Source: Pseudopedobacter saltans (GTDB taxonomy: Bacteria > Bacteroidota > Bacteroidia > Chitinophagales > Chitinophagaceae). From it: a stretch of 10,701 nt of DNA. A program made the translations under genes and the position numbers. Of this stretch, positions 1 through 7,652 are shown piece by piece (position 1 is the stretch's first letter; each line of letters starts with the position of its first letter). Location of the stretch: assembly GCA_003241175.1 (NCBI GenBank), contig QFOI01000089.1:1-10701 (forward strand). The letters are read 5' to 3'. The notes under the pieces were generated by a model that had not been told where the DNA came from, searched no databases, and saw only the letters and a list, made by a program, of their open reading frames with translations.

Positions 1-51
1 AATAACTTCGCCGCCGTTTCTAAATTAACTAATATTAAAATCTCGTCAAAA

Positions 52-2367
52 GTGATCAGCAGACAAATCCTTCGACATTTGTTAAGCCTAACCCTTAGCC
101 TAACAGCCATACTAACTGCCAATGCGCAAGACCACCAATTGAAAGGCGTAATCAAAACCCGTGAAGGAAAATCCGTTTCGGGCATCCAAGTACTTATTCC
201 TACGACAAAGGTTAATACAACCTCTGACCAAGATGGATATTTTACCATTCCAAAACTTCCAGAAAAAAAATTTGATGTCCAACTATGGACAAATGATTAT
301 CTACTCATGGGGAAAAGCTTTTCTGATATCAGTGCTGACTCTGTATATAACTTTATTCTAAATATGGACTTAGTCCAACTAGAAACTGTTGAGGTGAATA
401 CAACTAAGCGAAAAATAAAAATCGAAACGGATGATTTAGGAAACATGAAAATGAAAAACCTTGAGAATCCACAAGTGTACAGCCTAGTACCCCACGCACT
501 TTTAGTAGAACAAAATGTCACTAACATACAACAAGCCTTAGCCAATGTAACTGGCGCTACAGTATCTGTAGATCCCGCTGGAGGCACCAGTATTATGTCA
601 AGAGGTTTTTCCACATCAATTGGAGCAAGAAACGGAATGCCTTATTTAGGCGTTGGTAGAAGTAGCCTTGACCCTGCTAACATTGAAGCTATTGAAGTTC
701 TGAAAGGGCCAAGCGGTACTTTGTTTGGAAATGCCATTGCATCGTATGGAGGCCTTGTCAACCTGGTGACTAAACAGCCTTTCAGGGAAGCAAAAACTGA
801 AGTGGCCTATACAGTTGGCACTTATGGATTACAAAGGGTTACAGCAGATGTCAATACACCATTAAACAAAGAAAAGACTTTATTGTTACGAGCGAATGCA
901 GCCGTAAATAGACAAGGTTCTTTTATGATTGCTGGACACAACAATAGATTGTTTTTTGCGCCAAGTCTAATATATCAAGCAACAGATAAACTGAAATTAT
1001 CACTTGATATTGAAATGTACCGAGAAGATGTAACTAAGACACAATACATTAGCAATTATGATACATTAGGTATTACCAGCCTAAAAGAATTGCCTATAAA
1101 ATACAACCAAGCTTTTTTTGACAATAGTTTCAATGCTATTGCCAATAACTTTAGAACTTTTGCCAAAGCGGAATATAAACTATCTGAAAAATGGACTTCT
1201 ACAACAAATGTTGCATTCATTAATGAGGATCTAAACAAAAGTCTTCAAGGTTATATATATTTTTTACAAAGGGACAGCATGGTTAGAATCGCTGGTGGAG
1301 ATTTTGGTCCTATTAATACAAACACATCCGATTTACAACAAAACTTCAATGGAGACGTGAACTTTTTGGGAATGCGTCATCGAATTTTGGTGGGATTTGA
1401 CTACTTCAACTATGTTTCAAAAAGATATAGTAGGGGAACACCAACGCTTGGGACTATTAATTACTATACATCTACCAGACTATTTTCTAACCAAGATGTA
1501 AACAATGCTTATGCCAATATCCAAACTACGAATTCCAACTCAGTTAACAATCGTGTTGCTTCCTATTTTTCTGACTTGATCAACATTACAGACGGTCTTA
1601 TGGTTTTAGGAAGTGTGCGCTACGATAGATTCATGTCGCAAGGTGCAGGAGGATATAACCAAACTTCTTGGGCACCAAGATTTGGTCTAGTTTACCAACC
1701 CATACTAAATATAATATCCATTTTTGGAAACTATACTAGTGGTTTCACCAACTATAATACAGGCACTCAACCTGATGGATCACTATTCTTCTACAAACCT
1801 TCATTTGCCAACCAATGGGAGACTGGAATAAAGTTTAATTTAATGAAAGATCGTTTAGTGTCATCTATTAGTTATTACAACATAAAAATCAACGATGCAC
1901 CCAGAACAGATCCCGACAAAACAATATATCAAGATGGACAACAAAAAAGTAATGGATGGGAATTCGACCTCAAAGCACATCCTCTAAATGAATTATCCAT
2001 AACGGCAGGCTATGTGTATAACAAAAACATTTATCTTAAAGCGACTACAGGAACAGGACTACTGACAGTTGCAAGCCCTAAAAATGTAGCTAACCTTTGG
2101 GTAAGTTATAGGTTTAAAAAGATTAAATCTTTGGAACATTTTGGAATGGGTGCGGGCATGAACTATGTTGACAAAAGCTTCTTCAACGCAGCCAACACAG
2201 TCACTCTTCCGTCTTATACAATAATCAATAGTTCCCTATTTTATGATGCTGAAAATTGGCGTGCCGGTTTGGCAGTCAATAATATTAGCAACCAAAAATA
2301 CTGGAATGCCACAGGAACGCCTCAGATGCCAAGAAATGTATCTTTTAACATAAGTGTAAAGTTCTAG
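52..2367 (+). CDS. TonB-dependent siderophore-type outer-membrane receptor
   Basis: This 771-residue protein should import a ferric siderophore or similar ligand through the outer membrane, powered by TonB-ExbBD. An N-terminal signal peptide ends near ANA-Q (residues 23-26). A carboxypeptidase-regulatory-like beta domain follows (about 28-105; GVIKTREGKSVSG, DGYFTIP), then a TonB-box-like stretch LETVEV (110-115). The plug spans about 138-244 and contains a RGFSTSIGARNG segment and EVLKGPSGTLFG (215-226). The 22-strand-type barrel runs from about 245 to the terminal phenylalanine of NISVKF, as expected for an outer-membrane barrel. The plug matches the siderophore-receptor subgroup rather than the SusC type, and no SusD partner follows. 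The start is GTG at 52 with no Shine-Dalgarno. The frame stays open to the left window edge (17 more codons), so the true start could lie outside. The next gene is a PepSY reductase-like protein, which supports an iron role. The exact ligand cannot be told. Confidence 0.92.
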   Translation: MISRQILRHLLSLTLSLTAILTANAQDHQLKGVIKTREGKSVSGIQVLIPTTKVNTTSDQDGYFTIPKLPEKKFDVQLWTNDYLLMGKSFSDISADSVYNFILNMDLVQLETVEVNTTKRKIKIETDDLGNMKMKNLENPQVYSLVPHALLVEQNVTNIQQALANVTGATVSVDPAGGTSIMSRGFSTSIGARNGMPYLGVGRSSLDPANIEAIEVLKGPSGTLFGNAIASYGGLVNLVTKQPFREAKTEVAYTVGTYGLQRVTADVNTPLNKEKTLLLRANAAVNRQGSFMIAGHNNRLFFAPSLIYQATDKLKLSLDIEMYREDVTKTQYISNYDTLGITSLKELPIKYNQAFFDNSFNAIANNFRTFAKAEYKLSEKWTSTTNVAFINEDLNKSLQGYIYFLQRDSMVRIAGGDFGPINTNTSDLQQNFNGDVNFLGMRHRILVGFDYFNYVSKRYSRGTPTLGTINYYTSTRLFSNQDVNNAYANIQTTNSNSVNNRVASYFSDLINITDGLMVLGSVRYDRFMSQGAGGYNQTSWAPRFGLVYQPILNIISIFGNYTSGFTNYNTGTQPDGSLFFYKPSFANQWETGIKFNLMKDRLVSSISYYNIKINDAPRTDPDKTIYQDGQQKSNGWEFDLKAHPLNELSITAGYVYNKNIYLKATTGTGLLTVASPKNVANLWVSYRFKKIKSLEHFGMGAGMNYVDKSFFNAANTVTLPSYTIINSSLFYDAENWRAGLAVNNISNQKYWNATGTPQMPRNVSFNISVKF

Positions 2368-2384
2368 TTGACAATTTTTTAAAG

Positions 2385-2418
2385 TAGGCGTTTGGTTCAT
2401 TTAGGAGCCAAACGCCTA
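2385..2418 (+). terminator. Hairpin between receptor and PepSY genes (terminator or attenuator)
   Basis: The arms TAGGCGTTTGG (2385-2395) and CCAAACGCCTA (2408-2418) pair perfectly over 11 bp. Three more inner pairs (T-G, T-A, C-G) leave a 6-nt loop ATTTAG. A T-rich but interrupted tract (TAATTATTTGTTT) follows on the + strand. It sits 17 nt after the receptor stop and 17 nt before the next start, so it probably trims receptor transcripts or lets only part of transcription through. The U-tract is weak, so full termination is not assured. Confidence 0.7.
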
Positions 2419-2435
2419 TAATTATTTGTTTGAAT

Positions 2436-3641
2436 ATGAAAAATCAAAAACGAAACCAAAAATCAACCTTCAGAAAGATCTTGGAATGGTTACACTTGTG
2501 GCTGGGATTGACTTCAGGAATAGTAGTATTTATAGTTTGTCTTATGGCCGCTTTATGGGTATTCCGCGATGAAATGGATTATTTTGCCAATCCTGAAGAA
2601 CGAATTACGAAAGAGGAAAAAGACTTTGTCAAACCGTCAAAAATCCTTGCGAACGCAAAAGATTACCTTTCCAATAGCAGATATGGAAGCCCAATTGAGA
2701 TATCTTCCATTTCATACAGAAGCAAAACACAAACTGGATATATTGGCTTTAGAACTCAAGACAGTACTTATCTTACCGCATACTTTAATCCCTACAATGG
2801 GAAAGTGTTATTTGTAAAAAACAATGAGGAAGCAAGGCTAAGCAAATTTCTTCTATTCGTTAGAGCTGGCCATAGATGGATATGGCTACCACGCAAAATA
2901 GGAAGTCCCGTAGTAGGCACAAGTTGTATTTTATTCCTTATAACAATAATAACTGGGCTCATCTGGTGGTATCCAAAAAAATGGAATCAAAGCACCAGAG
3001 ACAAAAGCTTTAAAATTAAATTTAAAGCTAAATGGAAACGTCTCAATATAGATTTGCATAATGTTCTGGGCTTTTATGCATTTGCATTTAGCTTTATATT
3101 AATCACCACAGGAATTGCTTATTCATTTAAGTGGTTTAATAATTTTTCCAAATGGACCTTAACAGGCAAAACAAAAGAAGAAAAATACGAATCGAAATAT
3201 GTATTACCCTTAAATCATTTCAATAACCGTGATACAGTAGATGTTTTTTACAATGAAGCAAACAAGTTAACTCAACGCAATAATGAACTCATATATTTGA
3301 GGCTTCCAACAAAAGAGAATGATAGTTACGCCGCAAATTTTCTTTCGAAATCCGGAAAAAACCATAGTCAGTTATATTATGTTTGGGAAGGAGTTAATCA
3401 CTCTATTGTTGCCAAGAACAAGCCATTTCAGGATAAAAAATGGGGAGAACGGATGTACAACTATAATTTTGAATTACATGTAGGAACAATCTTTGGCTTA
3501 CCTAGTAAAATTTTGGCATGCCTCACCTCCTTAATAGGCGCAAGTCTTCCAGTAACAGGATTCATCATTTGGTTGAACAGAAAAAGAAAAAAGAATAAAA
3601 AAATTGTCAATAAAGAAAGTACAAAAATCGCTTGTATCTAA
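2436..3641 (+). CDS. PepSY-associated four-helix membrane protein, probable ferric-siderophore reductase
   Basis: This 401-residue inner-membrane protein belongs to the PepSY_TM/PiuB-FoxB type of iron-regulated membrane protein. Known relatives bind b-type heme through histidines at the membrane helices and reduce ferric siderophores on the periplasmic side. Four hydrophobic helices are visible at about 21-44, 158-179, 210-232 and 358-380. Histidines sit at or beside them: H20 (EWLHLWLGL), H146 (RAGHRWIW), H208 (DLHNVLGFYAF) and H348 (ELHVGTIFGLP). The soluble stretches 50-140 and 240-340 are periplasmic PepSY-like regions (NPYNGKVL near 118-125). The C-terminus is a basic tail (NRKRKKNKK). 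I chose ATG 2436; a TTG two codons upstream (2430) is less likely. Its place directly after a siderophore-type receptor supports the reductase role. Its stop codon overlaps that of the convergent peroxidase gene. Confidence 0.88.
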   Translation: MKNQKRNQKSTFRKILEWLHLWLGLTSGIVVFIVCLMAALWVFRDEMDYFANPEERITKEEKDFVKPSKILANAKDYLSNSRYGSPIEISSISYRSKTQTGYIGFRTQDSTYLTAYFNPYNGKVLFVKNNEEARLSKFLLFVRAGHRWIWLPRKIGSPVVGTSCILFLITIITGLIWWYPKKWNQSTRDKSFKIKFKAKWKRLNIDLHNVLGFYAFAFSFILITTGIAYSFKWFNNFSKWTLTGKTKEEKYESKYVLPLNHFNNRDTVDVFYNEANKLTQRNNELIYLRLPTKENDSYAANFLSKSGKNHSQLYYVWEGVNHSIVAKNKPFQDKKWGERMYNYNFELHVGTIFGLPSKILACLTSLIGASLPVTGFIIWLNRKRKKNKKIVNKESTKIACI

Positions 3642-5455
3642 CGACTTTCCAATGCATGCATAAAAGCAATGATGTCAGCAATCTCTTTGGGTGTAAGATT
3701 TAATTTATTAGAACTCAAACTTTGATTTGGGACATTCAACCCCTTTCCAACTCCACCACCTTCATTATAAAAATCCATGAGTTCCTCTAGTGTCGCAAAA
3801 GCGCCATTATGCATGTAAGGTGCCGTTTTTGTCACATTCCGAACACTGACTGTCTTAAATCCATGATCAAACTCTTCTAGCAGAAGCAAATCATACATAC
3901 CTTGTTTTTGCAATACATTCCAAATACCTCTATCTTGATCCAATTCTTTACTTGTAGCAGAAGATGGAACGCCTAGAACTTCCACATCCTGTGTAATATA
4001 TTTTGGAGGAAATACACCATTAAACAAAGGCATGTAATGACAGGTTCCACATTGTGCCTTTCCCATAAAAAGGTTAAACCCGTCAATTTCAGTTGTAGTC
4101 ATTGCATTATCCTCTCCTTGCATATAACTATCAAATCGACTATTGAGTTTCACCAGACTCCTTACATATAAAGACAGTGATTCAACCACATCATCTTGAC
4201 CCAAAACTCCCTTGTCTGGATAGGCTTTTTTCGCTAAGGAATCTATTTTCCTATTAGACTTTATAGCAGTCAACATAAAAGTTATAGAGCCTTTCATTTC
4301 TTTGGGGTTATGGATGACGTCCACGACTTGGTCCTCAATATTCTCTGATCTTTGATCATAAAACTGTTGAGGCTGTAGAGCCGTATTGATAAGTGTTGGC
4401 GTGTTTCTATCAATAAGCCCTTTTCCATCAATACTTTTTTCTTTTATTAGATTATTAGCAAAACTTTTTTCTTCAATATGGCATGAAGCACAACTTCTAG
4501 TTTGTGTGCCAGACAGAGATTTATCATTAAAAAATGCTTTTCCTAACGCTATTTTTTCAGATCTATTTTTAGAGTCTAATATTGGAGAATAGGCATCGGG
4601 GTTAAACGCGCCAGAATCGAACAACGTCAACGCATCTTGTCTCAATAGTCGATTGTATTGCAAAGCCGATTTTTCATATTTTCTTCTCGTCAGTTCAATA
4701 AGACGACTTAAAGGATTGGCAAATTGCTTAATAAAATACGCTCGATTAAATTGTATGAAATCTGTATTTGAGACCAGATATCGGTTCGCTTGGGAGAATA
4801 GAATATCGCCTACATTGTCCTCTTCTTCATAGCACTTCATTACGTTCCTCAAGGAGTGTAAAGCCACGGCACTTTCCTGCATTGACTTTAGTGTCAAAGC
4901 ATTGTCAAAACCAGTCAATCCGAGCGTTTCCACACGAAAAACTTCTAATTTGCACGCATCCAAAATCTGCCAATCCTGAATCTCAATATTATGGAAATAA
5001 GCCTGAAGTAATCCTATATTATCCGCAAGCAAATGAACTTCATTTTCAAGATCCTTTTTACGACTAGAATCATAATGGGGAAAAAGTATTTCTTCAATAA
5101 CCTGAAGTCCATTAGGACTAGATATAGTTTGACTTACTATATCAATTTCCGATTTTGGAGCCCCGTTAATTGTTTTCGCTGTTGAATAAGTAAAATATTC
5201 AGCAGCCCATTCCACTGACTTATAGTATAGCCTAGTTGTTAGAAAGGCTTGCTGCAATTGGGATTCAGGAGCACCTTTTTCAATCAATATAGTAAACGTA
5301 TCCTTTACATAATTAGAAAACTGCTCTAATTGTTGTACGAGATCTAGTCTTATGTGTTCACTAGCATTCTTATCCTCTTTTCTAAAAGACATCAACAATT
5401 GAAAAGAAAACAAAACCAATAAAAAAACAACTATAAACCGCCAGGCTTTTTTCAC
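3638..5455 (-). CDS. Di-heme cytochrome c peroxidase (MauG/CCP type) with N-terminal imelysin-like helical domain
   Basis: This 605-residue envelope protein has a signal peptide or anchor (hydrophobic about 7-23, basic before it). The C-terminal half (about 295-605) is a bacterial di-heme peroxidase, which normally reduces H2O2 or oxidises a partner. It shows c-type heme sites CASCH (322-326) and CGTCH (469-473), the signatures LGKAFFNDKSLSG and RNTPTLIN, and the second-domain motif PYMHNGAFATLEE around M548. The N-terminal part (about 30-280) is alpha-helical, with RLYYKSVE (75-82) and GLQVIEEILF (116-125). These resemble the conserved segments of imelysin/EfeO (M75-like) domains, with the motif histidine replaced by Q118. 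About 600 residues is much longer than simple CCPs (roughly 330-370). The start is GTG at 5455, the only option, because an in-frame TGA lies 12 nt upstream of it. It follows the phosphoesterase by 19 nt, so the two are probably co-transcribed. The peroxidase call is firm; the N-terminal family is an inference. Confidence 0.9.
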   Translation of the reverse strand: MKKAWRFIVVFLLVLFSFQLLMSFRKEDKNASEHIRLDLVQQLEQFSNYVKDTFTILIEKGAPESQLQQAFLTTRLYYKSVEWAAEYFTYSTAKTINGAPKSEIDIVSQTISSPNGLQVIEEILFPHYDSSRKKDLENEVHLLADNIGLLQAYFHNIEIQDWQILDACKLEVFRVETLGLTGFDNALTLKSMQESAVALHSLRNVMKCYEEEDNVGDILFSQANRYLVSNTDFIQFNRAYFIKQFANPLSRLIELTRRKYEKSALQYNRLLRQDALTLFDSGAFNPDAYSPILDSKNRSEKIALGKAFFNDKSLSGTQTRSCASCHIEEKSFANNLIKEKSIDGKGLIDRNTPTLINTALQPQQFYDQRSENIEDQVVDVIHNPKEMKGSITFMLTAIKSNRKIDSLAKKAYPDKGVLGQDDVVESLSLYVRSLVKLNSRFDSYMQGEDNAMTTTEIDGFNLFMGKAQCGTCHYMPLFNGVFPPKYITQDVEVLGVPSSATSKELDQDRGIWNVLQKQGMYDLLLLEEFDHGFKTVSVRNVTKTAPYMHNGAFATLEELMDFYNEGGGVGKGLNVPNQSLSSNKLNLTPKEIADIIAFMHALESR

Positions 5456-5474
5456 ACAACTATAATTTCAAAAG

Positions 5475-6857
5475 CTATTGCTGACTGAAGTCAAATGCAC
5501 CACTTAGAGGATTAGCGTTCCCGTCACGACTATTGAGTGGCTTTAAACCCCAACGTTTTTCTATAAAAGCCAATATGCTAACTGTTTCATACTGCGTATG
5601 GTCAATATAAGCTTTTTTGGAAAAAGGAGAAATGATTATAGCTGGTATGCGACTTCCCGGCCCCCATTTGTCAATAACTGGTGGTGCCACATGATCCCAA
5701 AAACCACCATTCTCATCATAAGTCAGAACTACTACGGCATCTTTTCCATTTGGTCCATTTAATACAGCATTGATGAGCTCAACTGCATGACGCTCACCTG
5801 TCACCACATTGGCATAACCTGGATGCTCGTTGAATTTCCCTAGAGGTTTGACGAAAGAAACAGCTGGTAAAGTTCCCGCTTTTGCAGAAGCTATAAATTC
5901 CTTTTCGTCTTTTAGGTGTTCAGCCTTATCTTTTGATCCATCTTTGTATCTTTCAAAATAGATAAATGGTTGATGATGGTATTGGAACAATCCATCTGGA
6001 TGTCCAGCCATAGCATCATCCCAGCCACCAGAATACCAAGCCCAGGAAACACCTTTATCACTTAGCCTGTCTCCAATAGTTGGATTCGTCTGATTAGGCA
6101 CAAGATTAATTTTCTTTGCAGCAGAAGGGTGTGGCTGATTAATCGAAAAAATCGTGTTGACCGCGTAGCCATCAGGCGTAACCGAACCATCTTTTTCCAA
6201 ATTTCCCGCACTGTCAAGTTTAGCGCGTAAATGCTCTGGAGCATTCGGAAAATAAGGTGTTGCAGCCGCAATCAACCATTGGTGATTTAAAAACGAACTG
6301 CCAAAAGCGCTATGAAAAAAATTGTCGCAAAGCGTGTATTGTCTGGCTATGGGGTACAATGGCAACAAGGACGTTTTATAGTATCCCATTGTCATCCCCA
6401 TCGTACTGTTATAAGTAGCAAACTTATTCATTTTCCCGCCATTGATCTGTGCTCTTTCCTGATAATATTGGTGAAGTACATCTGGCGATTCTTGGTCGGC
6501 AGGAACATATTGGTCTATATTGAAATATCCATTTGCCAAATTAGTAGGAAAAACACTCGACCTTGGTATTGGAGGTAGATATTTATACACTTTTCCCTCT
6601 CTGTCAAGCTGTGTAATACTTTCTTGGCTTGCATTGGACAATCCATTAGCACCCTCAAACTGACCGTAAAGATTATCGAAGCTGTGATTTTCCATGTAGA
6701 TAACCACAACATGCTTAACCTTGTCAATTCCTTCTAAAGATTTGGCACTTTCCACTTTTGAAGTGGTACTTGTTTTTTTTGAGCTGGAGCAGCCAACAAA
6801 AACGGAGGACAATGTACAAGTCAAAAGGCCCAAGCCAACGATAATTTTTTGTTTCAT
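5475..6857 (-). CDS. Lipoprotein phosphoesterase of the acid phosphatase / phospholipase C family
   Basis: This 460-residue protein belongs to the phosphoesterase family (PF04185) that includes Francisella AcpA acid phosphatase and bacterial phospholipases C. It should cleave phosphate mono- or diesters outside the cytoplasm. The N-terminus is a lipoprotein signal with the acceptor cysteine at C23 (SVFVGCSSS). No acidic export signal follows, so a periplasm-facing lipoprotein is plausible. Family motifs are MENHSFDNLYG (55-65, with the metal-binding E56-N57 pair), DNFFHSAFGSSFLNHQW (178-194, region of the Ser/Thr nucleophile; S187 or S188 are candidates), and TYDENGGFWDHVAPP (379-393, with D381-E382 and H389). 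PGSRIPAIIISPFSKK follows (400-415). The length suits an AcpA-like enzyme without the extra C-terminal domains of phosphocholine-specific phospholipases C. Start ATG 6857 lies about 38 nt after a predicted transcription start. It leads an operon with the di-heme peroxidase. The substrate is not determinable. Confidence 0.9.
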   Translation of the reverse strand: MKQKIIVGLGLLTCTLSSVFVGCSSSKKTSTTSKVESAKSLEGIDKVKHVVVIYMENHSFDNLYGQFEGANGLSNASQESITQLDREGKVYKYLPPIPRSSVFPTNLANGYFNIDQYVPADQESPDVLHQYYQERAQINGGKMNKFATYNSTMGMTMGYYKTSLLPLYPIARQYTLCDNFFHSAFGSSFLNHQWLIAAATPYFPNAPEHLRAKLDSAGNLEKDGSVTPDGYAVNTIFSINQPHPSAAKKINLVPNQTNPTIGDRLSDKGVSWAWYSGGWDDAMAGHPDGLFQYHHQPFIYFERYKDGSKDKAEHLKDEKEFIASAKAGTLPAVSFVKPLGKFNEHPGYANVVTGERHAVELINAVLNGPNGKDAVVVLTYDENGGFWDHVAPPVIDKWGPGSRIPAIIISPFSKKAYIDHTQYETVSILAFIEKRWGLKPLNSRDGNANPLSGAFDFSQQ

Positions 6858-6901
6858 ATCAAAACGAAAATTCTTTTGTAAGAGGAGATTTTGTATTTCT
6901 T

Positions 6902-6932
6902 TAAAGCTATAAATGTAAACAATTTATGCAAA
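6902..6932 (-). promoter_or_regulatory. Bacteroidota-type promoter for the phosphoesterase-peroxidase operon
   Basis: On the minus strand, TTTG (6929-6932) is followed after exactly 19 nt by TAGCTTTA (6902-6909). That is one base from the Bacteroidota -7 consensus TAnnTTTG, with the usual spacing from the -33 box. Transcription would start near 6895, giving a leader of about 38 nt before the ATG at 6857. The evidence is the motif match alone. Confidence 0.5.
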
Positions 6933-6945
6933 ATGGTTATTGCAT
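6926..6945. promoter_or_regulatory. Inverted repeat over the -33 box, possible operator
   Basis: ATGCAA (6926-6931) and TTGCAT (6940-6945) are perfect inverted arms 8 nt apart, overlapping the proposed -33 TTTG box. A dimeric repressor bound here would block the promoter. The arms are short and the region is AT-rich, so chance is a real alternative. It does not look like a canonical Fur box. Confidence 0.3.
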
Positions 6946-6956
6946 TTATGTTATCA

Positions 6957-6993
6957 AAACAGAAAAGCAGACTTAAAGCCTGCTTTTCTGTTT
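6957..6993 (-). terminator. Rho-independent terminator after adk
   Basis: The 16-nt arms 6957-6972 (AAACAGAAAAGCAGAC) and 6978-6993 (GCCTGCTTTTCTGTTT) enclose a 5-nt loop. On the minus strand all pairs form, with one G-U wobble. On the plus strand the same position is an A-C mismatch, so the hairpin suits minus-strand transcripts best. A TTTTGAT stretch ends the minus-strand side. It lies 18 nt past the adk stop and separates adk from the phosphoesterase promoter. It may also work weakly in the other direction. Confidence 0.8.
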
Positions 6994-7011
6994 AGTTATA
7001 TTGACAATCGA

Positions 7012-7587
7012 CTATTGGTGCGAGTCTATTGCTTTGCTAATATTGCCGAAAATTTCTTCAATAGAGCCTACGCCTACAACCTCTTCAACAGCGCCTTTTT
7101 TCTTGTAATATTCAGCGACGGCAGTTGTTTTCTTATTGTATTCCTTGATTCTGTCTTTTACGACGTCTTCATTGCGATCATCTGCACGCCCACTTGTCAA
7201 ACCTCTGTTCAAAAGGCGTTTAAGCAATTCATTTTCTTCCACTTTCAAGGAAACAAACAAATTTACTTTTTCATTACTGTAAGCCAACAATTCGTCCAAA
7301 GCCTCCGCCTGTGCCACTGTTCTTGGAAAACCGTCGAACAAAAATCCTTTTGCATCTTTGTTGTAGGACATCACATCGTTGATCATTCCGATGACAACAT
7401 TGTCAGGAACTAATTCACCTTTTTCCATAATGAGTTTGGCTTCCAAACCCAAAGGTGTTCCGGCTGAGATCTGAGCGCGCAACAAGTCTCCGGTACTGAT
7501 ATGTACCAAACCATATTTGGCGATGATATTTTCACTTTGAGTCCCCTTCCCACTTCCGGGAGGACCAAAAAGAATTAGGTTAAACAT
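7012..7587 (-). CDS. adk: Adenylate kinase, short form
   Basis: This cytosolic enzyme interconverts ATP + AMP and 2 ADP. The 191-residue protein is complete. It has the P-loop GPPGSGKGT (8-16), the AMP-binding segment STGDLLRAQI (31-40), DGFPRT (85-90), and GRADDR (133-138) with the arginines that contact phosphates. The LID is the short type without the four zinc-binding cysteines of long bacterial forms, which explains the length of about 190 rather than 215 residues. Start ATG 7587 is supported because the P-loop begins at residue 8, as usual. It lies 65 nt downstream of rodA in the same direction, has a -7-like box in that gap, and ends at a clear hairpin, so it can be expressed alone or by read-through from the mrdA-rodA unit. 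Confidence 0.97.
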   Translation of the reverse strand: MFNLILFGPPGSGKGTQSENIIAKYGLVHISTGDLLRAQISAGTPLGLEAKLIMEKGELVPDNVVIGMINDVMSYNKDAKGFLFDGFPRTVAQAEALDELLAYSNEKVNLFVSLKVEENELLKRLLNRGLTSGRADDRNEDVVKDRIKEYNKKTTAVAEYYKKKGAVEEVVGVGSIEEIFGNISKAIDSHQ

Positions 7588-7610
7588 GCTTCAATTGCTA
7601 TTGTGAGGTG

Positions 7611-7618
7611 CAAAGATA
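7611..7618 (-). promoter_or_regulatory. -7 box of a probable adk promoter
   Basis: On the minus strand this reads TATCTTTG, a perfect match to the Bacteroidota -7 consensus TAnnTTTG, ending 23 nt before the adk ATG. The position 19 nt upstream is TCTC rather than TTTG, so the -33 element is poor. A short leader of about 17 nt would result. It suggests adk has its own start in addition to read-through from rodA. Confidence 0.4.
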
Positions 7619-7652
7619 ATCGCACAGCACTTTCATAGAGAATTTTATTTTT

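Noticed and set aside
2368..2373. TTGACA just after the receptor stop, like a sigma-70 -35 box
   Set aside because: No -10 or TAnnTTTG element lies at suitable spacing, and the match is probably chance in AT-rich sequence.
2430..2432. TTG as the start of the PepSY protein
   Set aside because: An ATG lies only two codons downstream and is the more usual start; there is no Shine-Dalgarno that favours the TTG.
6940..7413. Plus-strand open frame of 157 codons opposite adk
   Set aside because: It is antisense to a clear adenylate kinase gene, begins with TTG, and its translation shows no recognisable family.
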